Shown piece by piece: positions 43,497 to 52,344 of a stretch of 64,000 nucleotides of DNA. Positions within the stretch are counted from its first letter, which is position 1; each line of letters begins with the position of its first letter. The DNA lies in the NCBI GenBank assembly GCA_963718195.1, contig CAVQYQ010000010.1, forward strand, positions 62,001 through 126,000. Direction: 5' to 3'. The DNA is from MADRE3 sp963718195 (GTDB lineage Bacteria > Desulfobacterota > Desulfobulbia > Desulfobulbales > Desulfocapsaceae). The notes under the pieces were generated by a model. That model worked only from the letters and a program-made list of their open reading frames with translations, ran no database searches and had not been told where the DNA came from. The translations under genes were made by a program, and so were the position numbers.

Positions 43497-43697
43497 TCAA
43501 TAAACCCCAAAATCCCAGCACTGCCTCATCCTGCTCTCTGGTATCTGCGCTCCTGTCCCAGATAAAATTCCTCTGCCGACTGTACCATTGGACGAAGGCA
43601 ACGTCGCACCCTCCACACCTTTACTATAGTGCAGAAGCCAAAGATTGCAAACAGAGAGCCTGACCAATACCAACCACACACACCACTTATTTTTCAT
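43497..43697 (-). CDS. Doubtful small ORF, possibly secreted
   Basis: A 66-residue frame that starts three bases after the stop of the acyl-CoA synthetase. It has a basic N-terminus (MKNKW) and a hydrophobic stretch (about 6-24) that could be a signal or anchor, then a polar tail. No recognisable family, no clear RBS (TTGAAGT), and codon use is unremarkable. It fills an otherwise empty 220-base gap, so it is listed but doubtful. Confidence 0.2.
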   Translation of the reverse strand: MKNKWCVWLVLVRLSVCNLWLLHYSKGVEGATLPSSNGTVGRGILSGTGAQIPESRMRQCWDFGVY

Positions 43698-43700
43698 CGA

Positions 43701-45629
43701 TTACTTCAAGAGTTCATTTATGGTCCGTTTATATTTTCTTTCAATCACATGCCGTTTTTTCTTAAAGGTGTTGGTTAATTCTTCACCATGAATCAACCCC
43801 TTTTCCAGAAATGTAATACCGTGCAGTTTTTCATATGGTTTAAAACCTTTCGCCGGTTTCAAAAGTCGGTTCATCTCTTTCCTGACCTGCTCCAGGATCC
43901 TATTGTCAGTCAGGAGTTCTACACCTTCCTTCTTGATATTGTCAAAAGTCCTGCTTGTCCAGATCCGCAGCTCTTCAAGATTGGGGACGAGCAACGCACC
44001 GAGGCCTTTTTTATCCTGGCCGACAAGAATTGCGTCATCGATAAAAGGAAACATCGTTATCGTGCTCTCAATTCTACTTGGATCGATATTCTCACCACTG
44101 GCAAGCACAATAATATCCTTGGCCCGACCGGTAATAACCAGTTCATTATTCAGGGTCAGCCTGCCAAGATCACCCGTTCTGAAAAAACCATCACCAGTAA
44201 AAGATTTCAGATTTTCCTCCTCATTGTTATCGTACCCTGCTGTCACCTGAGGACCCCGCACCTCGATCAAGCCCTCCTGCCCGAGCGGCACTGGATCGCC
44301 ATGTTCGGAGACAATTCGTAACTCTGTACCCGGAACCGGCGGACCAAGTGTGCCATAGGTTCTACAGGAGAGCCCTCGCCCGGCGATAGCAGGAGAACAT
44401 TCAGTCATGCCATATGCATTTACGATCCTTATGTTCACCGCATCTATCCAATCTTCGAGGAAATCAGCCAGGGTTCCCCCACCACTGACGGCCAGTCGCA
44501 ACCTGCCGCCAAAGCGCTGTCGCACCAGGTCCAGCTTTTTTTGGGCAAGCAGGTAAAAGGGAGCAAGAAAACTACAGACCGTGAGTGCCTTGAGTTTCTT
44601 CATTGCCCCCAAAAACCCTGATTCCTTTGCAAAAGAAGGGAGGTGTCCCCGAAAAATCCTCCTGTTTCTTCTGAATTTTGCCGAAACCCAGATCATCACC
44701 GAAAAAAGAGCAAAGGCAATCTTGCCTTTTTTCTTTATTGCCAGCTGCACCCTGCCAAAGAGGGCTTCCCATACCCGGGGAACGGTTGCCACCACAGTGG
44801 GACGGTACCGTTCGAGATCCTGGGAAAACCGTTTTACCGATGAATAGACGAGACAACAGCCACCAGACAGTGCCACATATTCCGCTGTCCGCTCAAAAAT
44901 GTGCCAGCTTGGCAGAATAGAGAGCCAGCGATCCGATGAGCTCAAATCAATTAATCCGGGGATGCAGCCAACGTTGTGCATGATATTGGCATGGGTCAGG
45001 CTCACTCCTTTCGGCATCCCCGTGGTTCCCGAGGTGTAAATGATGGTCAACTGATCCGTGGGTTTAATATCGTTTCCACAATCGATGAACTGTTCAACAT
45101 CCTGTTCACTGTAGGTACGGTCTTTTAATAGATCCTGGTACGAAAAGACCTTGCCGAACAGCGAGTGAAGTGCGGGACCAGTCATCACGAAGATGTTTTT
45201 CAGCCCCTTGATCGATTTCAGTGATGCTTTGTGGTAATCGAGAAGTTTCGGACTCTCCACGATGAGATGTGAGCAATTGCTATTGGTAATGATAAATTGC
45301 AACTCTTGAGATGGGGTATCTGAGCCGCGCGGGACCGTAATTGCACCAAGTGACATGATTGCAAGATCGGTCACCATCCAGCTATAGCGGTTATCCGACA
45401 GGAACATGACCCGATCTCCGCTGCGGATACTTTTCTCGCTAAATGCCCTGCTGAGCAATAACACATCTTCAAAAAGCTTGGAATAACTGACCCGGATTTC
45501 CTCATCACCCGCCTGGTAGATATAAGCGTCAATACCACCATAATTTTCGCGACTTGCAAGAAGAACTTGAAAAAGCGTCTGCGGTTCCGCCGGGCTGTCT
45601 GTTTTAACCATACGCATCATATCAGTCAT
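43701..45629 (-). CDS. Long-chain fatty-acid-CoA ligase (AMP-forming, FadD15-type)
   Basis: Adenylates a fatty acid and transfers it to CoA. The 642 residues and ANL-superfamily motifs are complete: the P-loop IIYTSGTTGMPKG (196-208), VNAYGMTECSP (A5), and GDGFFRTGDLGRLT followed by GRAKDIIVLASGENIDP (A7-A8). The long insertion around 315-365 (AIKKKGKIAFALF...) is typical of the long-chain FAA1/ACSL form. It begins immediately after the ubiE stop (TAAATG) as the last gene of the asnS-ubiE operon. Substrate chain length cannot be read. Confidence 0.9.
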   Translation of the reverse strand: MTDMMRMVKTDSPAEPQTLFQVLLASRENYGGIDAYIYQAGDEEIRVSYSKLFEDVLLLSRAFSEKSIRSGDRVMFLSDNRYSWMVTDLAIMSLGAITVPRGSDTPSQELQFIITNSNCSHLIVESPKLLDYHKASLKSIKGLKNIFVMTGPALHSLFGKVFSYQDLLKDRTYSEQDVEQFIDCGNDIKPTDQLTIIYTSGTTGMPKGVSLTHANIMHNVGCIPGLIDLSSSDRWLSILPSWHIFERTAEYVALSGGCCLVYSSVKRFSQDLERYRPTVVATVPRVWEALFGRVQLAIKKKGKIAFALFSVMIWVSAKFRRNRRIFRGHLPSFAKESGFLGAMKKLKALTVCSFLAPFYLLAQKKLDLVRQRFGGRLRLAVSGGGTLADFLEDWIDAVNIRIVNAYGMTECSPAIAGRGLSCRTYGTLGPPVPGTELRIVSEHGDPVPLGQEGLIEVRGPQVTAGYDNNEEENLKSFTGDGFFRTGDLGRLTLNNELVITGRAKDIIVLASGENIDPSRIESTITMFPFIDDAILVGQDKKGLGALLVPNLEELRIWTSRTFDNIKKEGVELLTDNRILEQVRKEMNRLLKPAKGFKPYEKLHGITFLEKGLIHGEELTNTFKKKRHVIERKYKRTINELLK

Positions 45630-46313
45630 TTATTTCGTCCCCCAGTGAATACCAATGGTCCCCATCATGAATTTTTTATAGTTGACACGATGAAACCCTG
45701 CTTCTCTGAAAAGCACTGCAAGCTCCTCGGCCTCGTAAAAACCCATTGTCGACCCGGTAAGATAGGAATATGCTGCCTCATCCCGGGCAATCAGCCTACC
45801 GAGCAGTGGGATACCGTAACGGAGGTAGAGCTGAATAAATGGATAAAGTATCGTTTTCGCGGGTGGGGTCGTATCAAGACAAACAACCGTCCCGCCAATA
45901 TCCAGAACCCGTCGAACCTCTTTTAATACGTTGAGGCTGTCATCTATATTTCTTAATAAATAGCCAAAGGTTACCGCCTTGAACAGGTTGTCTCCATAGG
46001 GCAAGTGATTTGCATCACAGACATTCCAGAAGATACCTGAATCAGGAAATCTTTTTGCCGCCTCAGCCAGCATATTCCGTGAGAAATCAGCGCCAATGAC
46101 CTTGCTTGCCGGTGCAGTCTGCCGAACCAGAGAAGCAATATCACCTGTTCCGCTTGCCAGATCAAGGACCCATTCATTTTCAAGCTGTCCAGCTTTTTCG
46201 ACAACGAAGCGACGCCACCGCTGGTCCTGACCAAAGGTCATGACCCGGTTCATCAGGTCGTAACGCGTGGCGATATCATCAAACATTTTCTGAACACCCG
46301 GCCCTTTACTCAT
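45630..46313 (-). CDS. ubiE: Demethylmenaquinone methyltransferase (UbiE/MenG)
   Basis: SAM-dependent C-methyltransferase for the last step of menaquinone (or ubiquinone) biosynthesis. The 227 residues carry the UbiE signatures YDLMNRVMTFGQDQRWR (about 17-33), SAM motif I LDLASGTGD (about 51-59) and NIDDSLNVLKEVRRVL (about 122-137). The ATG at 46313 has AGGAG 8 bases upstream; the frame is open further but would run into asnS. Menaquinone links complex I to the terminal respiratory enzymes. Confidence 0.93.
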   Translation of the reverse strand: MSKGPGVQKMFDDIATRYDLMNRVMTFGQDQRWRRFVVEKAGQLENEWVLDLASGTGDIASLVRQTAPASKVIGADFSRNMLAEAAKRFPDSGIFWNVCDANHLPYGDNLFKAVTFGYLLRNIDDSLNVLKEVRRVLDIGGTVVCLDTTPPAKTILYPFIQLYLRYGIPLLGRLIARDEAAYSYLTGSTMGFYEAEELAVLFREAGFHRVNYKKFMMGTIGIHWGTK

Positions 46314-46353
46314 GAAATGCTCCTGTGTGCCAGAACTGTCACGCAACCAGATT

Positions 46354-47724
46354 CTAGCAAGGTGCCGAGCCGGGGGTCCGGGGGAACGGAATGACTTCCC
46401 TGATATTTGCCATTCCGGTAACAAACTGAATCAAGCGCTCATAGCCGAGTCCAAAGCCGGAATGGGGGGTTGTCCCATATTTCCTGAGATCAGTATACCA
46501 TTGATATTCGTCGGTATCGATTCCTGCGTCCTGCATTCGACCTAGAAGAATATCATACCGCTCTTCTCGCTGACTGCCACCGACAATCTCACCGATACCG
46601 GGGACCAGGATATCCATAGCTGCAACGGTCGTCCCGTCATCATTTACCCGCATGTAAAATGGCTTAATCGATGCTGGGTAGTCTGTAACAACCAGTGGCA
46701 AACGGTAAACTTCCTCTGTGAGATAACGCTCGTGCTCCGACTGCAGATCAACCCCCCAGCTCACCGGATAATCAAACTTCTTCTTCGCCTTGGATAACTG
46801 CTCCACTGCATCTGTATACGTGATGTGGACAAAATCTTCTTCAATGACATGCTTCAACTTGGCAATCACACCTTTTTCGATAAACCTATCAAAGAGTGCC
46901 ATATCTTCGGGGCAATGCTCAATAACATCGGCAAGTAAATATTTAAGCAATGCTTCGGCGATTTTTATATTACAGGATAAGTCACAGAATGCCATTTCAG
47001 GTTCGAGCATCCAGAATTCTGAAAGATGTCTGGAGGTATTTGAATTCTCGGCTCTAAATGTTGGACCGAAGGTATAGACTGAGCCCAACGCCTGGGCGAA
47101 TACTTCTGCCTGGAGCTGACCGCTCACGGTCAAACCGGCCCGGCGTCCAAAAAATTCTTTCGATTCTGACCCTTCAGCTGTCTCTCTGCCGGTAATTACC
47201 TGGAACATCTCACCGGCGCCTTCACAGTCGCTGGTAGTAATAACCGGAGTATGGACCTGGACAAAACCATGTTCATGAAAAAACTGGTGAACAGCATAGC
47301 TCAATCTCGATCGAACCCGGGTAACAGCCCCAAGAGCATTTGTCCGGGGACGAAGGTGTGAAATATCCCGAAGAAATTCAAAAGAATGACGTTTTTTCTG
47401 AAGAGGGTAGTGCTCCGGATCTGCCCAACCTACCACCTCCACCTCTTCTGCCTGCAGTTCAACAGCCTGTCCTTTGGCAGGAGACTCGGTGAGAATTCCC
47501 TGGACAACGATGCTGCACCCGGCTGTCAGCCTGACAATCTCGTTGTCATAATTGCTGAGGTGCTTATCGGCAATGAGCTGTAAATTTGCCAGGCATGAGC
47601 CGTCGTTGATTTCCAAAAAAGAAAAGCCACCCGTATCACGTCTTGTTCTCACCCAGCCGGCCACGCGCACCTTTCTTCCCGTCGGTTTTTCCGCAAGAAG
47701 GACATTAATCCGATCTATTTTCAT
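46354..47724 (-). CDS. asnS: Asparaginyl-tRNA synthetase
   Basis: Class IIb aminoacyl-tRNA synthetase, 456 residues. An N-terminal OB-fold anticodon-binding domain (about 1-105, VRVAGWVRTRRDTGGFSFLEINDGS) is followed by the catalytic core with VSGQLQAEVFAQALG, motif 2 TFGPTFRAENSNTSRHLSEFWMLEPE and motif 3 GFGLGYERLIQFVTG. AsnRS rather than AspRS is shown by the FRAENSNTSRH form and the C-terminal VIPFPRTPGSAPC. First gene of asnS-ubiE-acyl-CoA synthetase. Confidence 0.96.
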   Translation of the reverse strand: MKIDRINVLLAEKPTGRKVRVAGWVRTRRDTGGFSFLEINDGSCLANLQLIADKHLSNYDNEIVRLTAGCSIVVQGILTESPAKGQAVELQAEEVEVVGWADPEHYPLQKKRHSFEFLRDISHLRPRTNALGAVTRVRSRLSYAVHQFFHEHGFVQVHTPVITTSDCEGAGEMFQVITGRETAEGSESKEFFGRRAGLTVSGQLQAEVFAQALGSVYTFGPTFRAENSNTSRHLSEFWMLEPEMAFCDLSCNIKIAEALLKYLLADVIEHCPEDMALFDRFIEKGVIAKLKHVIEEDFVHITYTDAVEQLSKAKKKFDYPVSWGVDLQSEHERYLTEEVYRLPLVVTDYPASIKPFYMRVNDDGTTVAAMDILVPGIGEIVGGSQREERYDILLGRMQDAGIDTDEYQWYTDLRKYGTTPHSGFGLGYERLIQFVTGMANIREVIPFPRTPGSAPC

Positions 47725-47839
47725 ACATTCACCTGTCCATGATAATCCTGAAGTGACACCTTCCTAACTGAACGATAACAACGAAAATGAATTAGTCATT
47801 ACTCTTGCATCTATGGCAATCGGCACCCTCTGCTTGGGT

Positions 47840-48571
47840 CTATAACAAGTAGTCGGTTCTAACATTGCCAAGCGCTGAGAAAACAGAGTTTTTGGCACCA
47901 GGTATTTCCTGACATATCCCTTCCAGTATCCCCCTGACCCTGTCTCTGCGGGTATTTCCCGAGAGCGGGCAGAGGTTCTCTACCGGGCAGAGTCTGGCTG
48001 ATTCTGCAATGGTGATTACCTCTCTTTTTTCAATATAAGCGAGTATCCTGATGATACTCAGATTTCCACCAAACAGGTCCTGCCGGGGCACCATAGTGGA
48101 AATATTTCCGCTAAAAAGAACATTAATGAAAAAGGTTTCAATGATGTCATCCTTATGGTGCCCGAAAGCCAGCTTTTTACACCCCTTCCTGCGAGCGAAG
48201 TCAAATAATTGCGTTCGTCGATTGCGTGCACATGTATAACAATTCTGTTGCTCACCGTCCTTGAGAGGCCATGCATCCAGGACCGTGAGAGGAATAGAGA
48301 AACGGTCCAGTTGTTCCCGTATGCATTCGGCAGCAGTACCACCCTCTTCCCCTGTCCCCCGAAAACCGTTATCCACATACACCGCTTCAAGGTCATAGGT
48401 GATTGGGGCTTTTTGACGCCACATCTGTAAAACCCAGGCGGTAACAAGACTGTCAACGCCGCCCGAGACAGCCACAAGGACCTGGTCACCATCGGTCAGC
48501 ATGCCAAAATCATGGAAGGCCTGTCCGATCTTCCTGTTTATCTGCTTGGGCAACAATAGGCGCTTCATCAA
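47840..48571 (-). CDS. ttcA: TtcA/TtuA-family tRNA thiolation ATPase (2-thiocytidine-like)
   Basis: A PP-loop ATP pyrophosphatase of 243 residues that probably thiolates cytidine 32 of tRNA. The P-loop SGGVDS is at 36-41; the Fe-S cluster cysteines are Cys111 and Cys114 (CYTCARNRR), with a third from CPVENLC (Cys195 or Cys201). GHHKDDIIETFFINVLF (138-154) matches the TtcA helix. It is shorter than E. coli TtcA (311), like many anaerobe homologues, so another thiolation target is possible. Flanked upstream by a terminator. Confidence 0.85.
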   Translation of the reverse strand: MMKRLLLPKQINRKIGQAFHDFGMLTDGDQVLVAVSGGVDSLVTAWVLQMWRQKAPITYDLEAVYVDNGFRGTGEEGGTAAECIREQLDRFSIPLTVLDAWPLKDGEQQNCYTCARNRRTQLFDFARRKGCKKLAFGHHKDDIIETFFINVLFSGNISTMVPRQDLFGGNLSIIRILAYIEKREVITIAESARLCPVENLCPLSGNTRRDRVRGILEGICQEIPGAKNSVFSALGNVRTDYLL

Positions 48572-48594
48572 GAACAGAGCCTCACGTAAAGCAA

Positions 48595-48624
48595 ACGCCC
48601 GGCTGCCGTGCGACAGTCGGGCGT
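48595..48624 (-). terminator. Terminator of the lipoprotein gene
   Basis: On the minus strand, ACGCCCG pairs with CGGGCGT, extended by an inner CTG/CAG stem, and is followed by TTTGCTTT. It lies 27 bases after the lipoprotein stop and just before ttcA. Confidence 0.65.
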
Positions 48625-48650
48625 CTTCACCATACAGTTCCTGTTTCTGG

Positions 48651-49292
48651 TCACAGGTAAGGGCATTCTTCTACTTTTTCACTGACCCCCTGCCGTACCA
48701 GTTCCTCGACCGTAATCCATTTAAACCCAAAGCTCTCGGCCCGATCAAATGACATCAGATTACTCATCAGGCTTTGCTGTGTTTCCTTAAACATCGACTG
48801 CCAGATTACACGCCCGTCACCGGTATTGACAAGTCTCATCGCAAAGGCGGCGGATGCCGGACTTTCAGCACCGTAACTGCCGCCAACCCGCTGTCGATAA
48901 TCATGGATTGTCGTCATAAGTACGGCTCCGCACTTCAATTCCCTGCCGACGGTCTTGATCAGCTTTAGTTGAGATCCGGAATCACTTGGCATCAGTGAAG
49001 TGAGCTGTCGGTTCGAAAGAACCCGTACATTATCAGTGCCGACCAGTGTTTCTGCTAGGACTGAATCCATAAATTCCGCGCCTTCTTCAAGAACAGCCGC
49101 ACTCGTGTACGTCATCGACGAGTCTGAATTAACTCGTGTCTCAACAGGCAGTACAAGTATACAGGGAACCTGCGCCCGTGCTTCCTGCCGCTCCTGATCT
49201 GTTGGCAGCGGTTGTTTTGTGCTGCAGGCCGGGAGCATCATTAATAAACTAAATACTGCCAGCATATGCAGGAAAATTTGATAACCCTTCAC
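48651..49292 (-). CDS. Putative lipoprotein of unknown function
   Basis: A 213-residue protein with a signal peptide and lipobox LPAC (lipid-modified Cys23). The mature part is one alpha/beta domain. TLVGTDNVRVLSNRQLTSLMP, GRELKCGAVLMTTIHDYRQRVG and FAMRLVNTGDGRVIWQSMFKETQQSLMSN resemble the TolB-N/FlgO-like or CsgG-type periplasmic fold of lipoproteins that act in outer-membrane assembly. No specific partner is nearby. Monocistronic, with a terminator downstream. Confidence 0.78.
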   Translation of the reverse strand: MKGYQIFLHMLAVFSLLMMLPACSTKQPLPTDQERQEARAQVPCILVLPVETRVNSDSSMTYTSAAVLEEGAEFMDSVLAETLVGTDNVRVLSNRQLTSLMPSDSGSQLKLIKTVGRELKCGAVLMTTIHDYRQRVGGSYGAESPASAAFAMRLVNTGDGRVIWQSMFKETQQSLMSNLMSFDRAESFGFKWITVEELVRQGVSEKVEECPYL

Positions 49293-49326
49293 CGTAACCT
49301 CATTTTTGAATTGTTCATTGCTTTAC

Positions 49327-49929
49327 CTACAGGCACCCTTTTGATGAGAGTACTGTCGTCAGCCCGGAAATTTTCCCGGTTGCATCATTAATTGCTCGAC
49401 CAAGCGCCTTGAATACCGCCTCTATGATGTGGTGACTATTACTTCCATGGAGCAGGTCCACATGCAGAGTCAAGCCACCATGCTGGCAGAATGCACGCAT
49501 AAATTCATGCGCCAGGCAGGTATCAAAACTCCCTACTTTCTGGTCCGCGTGGGGCACGTTGTAGTGCAGGTACGGCCTGTTGGAAACATCAACGACGACA
49601 CGCACGAGTGTTTCGTCCATCGGCAGATAACAGAGCCCGTATCGCCTGATACCTGCCTTATCTCCAATGGCGGCAGAGAGGGCCTGGCCAAGGCAGATCC
49701 CCACGTCCTCAACCGTGTGGTGATAATCCACCTCGATATCACCACTGGCATTAATTTCAAGATCAAAGAACCCATGTACGCCAAATAAGGTCAACATATG
49801 ATCGAAGAATGGAATCGAGGTTGACGCGGATGTTTTACCGCTTCCGTCAAGTGTGATCGCCACGTTGATATCGGTTTCGTTCGTTCTCCGCTCTACCGCC
49901 CCCCGTCTCTCCCTTTTATCATCTGTCAT
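49327..49929 (-). CDS. hisB: Imidazoleglycerol-phosphate dehydratase
   Basis: Histidine biosynthesis enzyme, monofunctional, 200 residues. It removes water from imidazoleglycerol phosphate to give imidazole acetol phosphate at a di-Mn site. The two metal-binding motifs are DYHHTVEDVGICLGQAL (about 70-86) and HGSNSHHIIEAVFKALGRA (about 161-179). No other his genes are adjacent, so the his pathway is dispersed in this genome. Confidence 0.95.
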   Translation of the reverse strand: MTDDKRERRGAVERRTNETDINVAITLDGSGKTSASTSIPFFDHMLTLFGVHGFFDLEINASGDIEVDYHHTVEDVGICLGQALSAAIGDKAGIRRYGLCYLPMDETLVRVVVDVSNRPYLHYNVPHADQKVGSFDTCLAHEFMRAFCQHGGLTLHVDLLHGSNSHHIIEAVFKALGRAINDATGKISGLTTVLSSKGCL

Positions 49930-50096
49930 TATGACCTCTATTTAATTGAAAATGTAGTAAATATAGGAGCCGTTATTCTTTCCGTTCCCATGGATCCCAT
50001 ATTTATCATATAACATTATAACAAAACCATCTTTTTTTAGCTCTCATGCCGTTTTCACAAAAGATCTCTCGCAAAAGAAAATGATTGTTTTTTTTA

Positions 50097-50125
50097 TTGA
50101 CATGAAACGTCCGTGTTAGTATATG
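50097..50125 (+). promoter_or_regulatory. tRNA-Gly promoter
   Basis: TTGACA (50097-50102, perfect) and TATATG (50120-50125, 4 of 6) at 17-base spacing, 26 bases before the tRNA. The sequence around it is strongly AT-rich. Confidence 0.6.
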
Positions 50126-50151
50126 TAATGCTGTTTTGATTTAATCACAGA

Positions 50152-50226
50152 GCGGGAATAACTCAGTGGTAGAGTGTAACCTTGCCAAGGTTGAAGTCGC
50201 GAGTTCGAATCTCGTTTCCCGCTCCA
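50152..50226 (+). tRNA. tRNA-Gly (GCC)
   Basis: A complete cloverleaf: acceptor GCGGGAA/TTCCCGC, D-arm with AGTGGTAGA, anticodon loop TTGCCAA (anticodon GCC at 50184-50186) and T-arm GCGAG-TTCGAAT-CTCGT. The discriminator is T and CCA is encoded in the DNA (50224-50226). A single-gene transcript with its own promoter and terminator. Confidence 0.97.
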
Positions 50227-50237
50227 ATTTGACTACG

Positions 50238-50267
50238 AAAGGTTCGGCACTGCGCGAACCTTTTTTT
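50238..50267 (+). terminator. Terminator of tRNA-Gly
   Basis: AAAGGTTCG pairs with CGAACCTTT (9 bp), followed by a run of seven T. It lies 11 bases after the tRNA and 30 bases before rplM. Confidence 0.85.
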
Positions 50268-50296
50268 AATTAAATGTCTGTTCATAGAGGAACGAA

Positions 50297-50725
50297 ATGA
50301 AAACCTATCTTGCTCCTGTAAATGAGATTGAAAAAAAATGGTATGTCGTTGATGCCGAGGACAAGATTCTGGGTCGACTCGCAACTGAAATTGCCTCACG
50401 ATTACGTGGAAAACATAAACCGACCTTTTCCCCATTCATCGACAACGGTGACTTTATCATCGTCACCAATGCCGAAAAAGTTCAGCTCACCGGTAAAAAG
50501 TGGGATGACAAAAAGTACTATCACCATACTGGCTACATGGGTGGGATTAAAGAGACAGCAGCGAAAGAACTGCTTGAAAAACACCCGACCGATCTTGTTT
50601 TCAAAGCGGTCAAGGGGATGCTCCCCAAAAATAAACTTGGCAGAGCACAGTTGAAGAAGCTGAAAGTTTATGCTGGCTCAGATCACCCACACAAGGCGCA
50701 GCAACCCGCTGAGCTCGTCATTTAA
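50297..50725 (+). CDS. rplM: 50S ribosomal protein L13
   Basis: A 142-residue ribosomal protein. Typical L13 segments are WYVVDAEDKILGRLATEIASRLRGK, NGDFIIVTNAEKVQLTGKKW and KGMLPKNKLGRAQLKKLKVYAG. It pairs with rpsI 22 bases downstream, the usual rplM-rpsI order. RBS GAGG before ATG 50297. No L13-binding leader could be picked out in the 30 bases between the tRNA terminator and the gene. Confidence 0.98.
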   Translation: MKTYLAPVNEIEKKWYVVDAEDKILGRLATEIASRLRGKHKPTFSPFIDNGDFIIVTNAEKVQLTGKKWDDKKYYHHTGYMGGIKETAAKELLEKHPTDLVFKAVKGMLPKNKLGRAQLKKLKVYAGSDHPHKAQQPAELVI

Positions 50726-50747
50726 ATATCTCATGGAGAAATTGGCC

Positions 50748-51140
50748 ATGGCCGATGAACGTTTTTACGCTACCGGAAAAAGAAAGAAAGCAGTTGCTCG
50801 TGTCTGGTTAACACCCGGTACTGGAAAAGTAACTGTCAATAAAATGTCAGCAGATGATTACTTTGGTGGAATCTTCCAGGCACATAAACTGGACAAGCCG
50901 TTCAAGGTAACTGAGACAGAACAACAATTTGACATTTTAGCCACGCTCAAAGGTGGCGGAAAGTCATCTCAGGTTGACGCCCTTACGCATGGTATATCGC
51001 GCGCCCTGCTTGAGGCCGACGAAGCGCTCAGGCCGGCACTGAAAAAATCAGGTCTGCTGACCCGAGATCCAAGGAACAAGGAAAGAAAGAAATATGGACA
51101 GAAGGGCGCTCGCGCCAAATTCCAGTTCTCCAAACGTTAA
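50748..51140 (+). CDS. rpsI: 30S ribosomal protein S9
   Basis: A 130-residue ribosomal protein whose C-terminal tail reaches the P-site tRNA. GKRKKAVARVWL, the central GGGKSSQVDALTHGISRALL and the final KKYGQKGARAKFQFSKR (the conserved KR end) identify S9. The ATG at 50748 has TGGAGA 9 bases upstream; the frame is open further upstream into rplM, but that part is not S9-like. Ends in a strong terminator. Confidence 0.98.
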   Translation: MADERFYATGKRKKAVARVWLTPGTGKVTVNKMSADDYFGGIFQAHKLDKPFKVTETEQQFDILATLKGGGKSSQVDALTHGISRALLEADEALRPALKKSGLLTRDPRNKERKKYGQKGARAKFQFSKR

Positions 51141-51203
51141 GGTACAGTCTTTTTTCTGGTTGCGGCTGGTTTTTCAATAGCCTGCTGCCAGGAGAGCGAT
51201 CTC

Positions 51204-51240
51204 AAGGGGGATAGCAGACATTCTGTTATCCCCCTTTTTT
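51204..51240 (+). terminator. Terminator of rplM-rpsI
   Basis: AAGGGGGATA pairs with TATCCCCCTT, extended through CAGA/TCTG, followed by T6. It lies 63 bases after the rpsI stop. Confidence 0.85.
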
Positions 51241-51280
51241 ATTGTATTGATACTTTGTCTGACAACAGCAGGAGGCGATC

Positions 51281-52321
51281 ATGTTGAGAGTCGCAATTGT
51301 TGGTAGTTCCGGCTATACCGGCGTTGAGCTTGCCAGAATATTGAGCCGTCACCCTTCGGTGAAAATCACCGCTGCAACCTCACGACAATATGACGGGATG
51401 AAACTTTCTGAGGTATTCCCGAACCTTCGGGGCTGCACTGATATCGTCTGTAAAAATCATTCGGTGACGGATGTCATCTCCGTTGCCGATCTTGTCTTCT
51501 GTGCCGTCCCGCACAAGACCGCGATGGACATCGTACCTCAATTCCTTGAAGCGGGAAAAAAAGTTGTCGATCTCTCAGCTGACTACCGTATCCGCGATGT
51601 TGCAACCTATGAGCAGTGGTACCAGCCACACAGCTCAGCTGAATATATTGAAGAAGCGGTCTATGGATTACCCGAGCTTTACCGTCATAGTATTTGTGAT
51701 GCACGACTTGTCGCAAATCCCGGATGCTATCCAACCTCCATCATACTTGCACTTGCGCCGGCTTTGAAAGCAGGGATCATCGATCCGACAACACTTATTG
51801 CTGACTCCAAATCAGGGACCAGCGGGGCTGGCAGGGCAGCCGCAGTAAACACTCTTTTCTGCGAGGTCACCGATGGTTTTCGTGCCTATAAGGTGGGTGG
51901 AACGCATCGCCATACCCCAGAAATTGAACAGGAGTTGAGCATTCTTGCCAACGAAAAGCTTGTGATTTCGTTTACCCCTCACCTGCTGCCCGTTTCACGG
52001 GGGATTCTCAGTACCGTCTATGGCAGCCTGGAAAAATCGTTTCATGAAGAGGAAATCAGGGATCTTTACCGGGAAATGTACAAAGATCAAACGTTTGTTC
52101 GTCTCCTCGACAAAGGGATACAACCGGCGACACAATATGTTCGAGGTTCAAACTTCTGTGATATCGGCCTTGCTATCGATCCCCGCACCAATCGACTCAT
52201 TGTTACCGCTGCGATTGACAATATCGTCAAAGGGGCCTCAGGCCAGGCAGTCCAGAACATGAACCTGATGTGCGGTTTTCCAGAAAACAGTGGACTTACC
52301 CAGGCACCACTGTTTCCCTAG
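51281..52321 (+). CDS. argC: N-acetyl-gamma-glutamyl-phosphate reductase
   Basis: Third step of arginine biosynthesis: NADPH reduction of N-acetylglutamyl phosphate to the semialdehyde. The 346 residues include the Rossmann motif GSSGYTGVELARIL (8-21) and the active-site Cys149 in ANPGCYPTS. The ending PLFP is common in the family. RBS AGGAGG before ATG 51281. No other arg gene is adjacent; truA follows directly. Confidence 0.96.
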   Translation: MLRVAIVGSSGYTGVELARILSRHPSVKITAATSRQYDGMKLSEVFPNLRGCTDIVCKNHSVTDVISVADLVFCAVPHKTAMDIVPQFLEAGKKVVDLSADYRIRDVATYEQWYQPHSSAEYIEEAVYGLPELYRHSICDARLVANPGCYPTSIILALAPALKAGIIDPTTLIADSKSGTSGAGRAAAVNTLFCEVTDGFRAYKVGGTHRHTPEIEQELSILANEKLVISFTPHLLPVSRGILSTVYGSLEKSFHEEEIRDLYREMYKDQTFVRLLDKGIQPATQYVRGSNFCDIGLAIDPRTNRLIVTAAIDNIVKGASGQAVQNMNLMCGFPENSGLTQAPLFP

Positions 52322-52344
52322 TGCCTACTCTTTCGAGCGCTCCG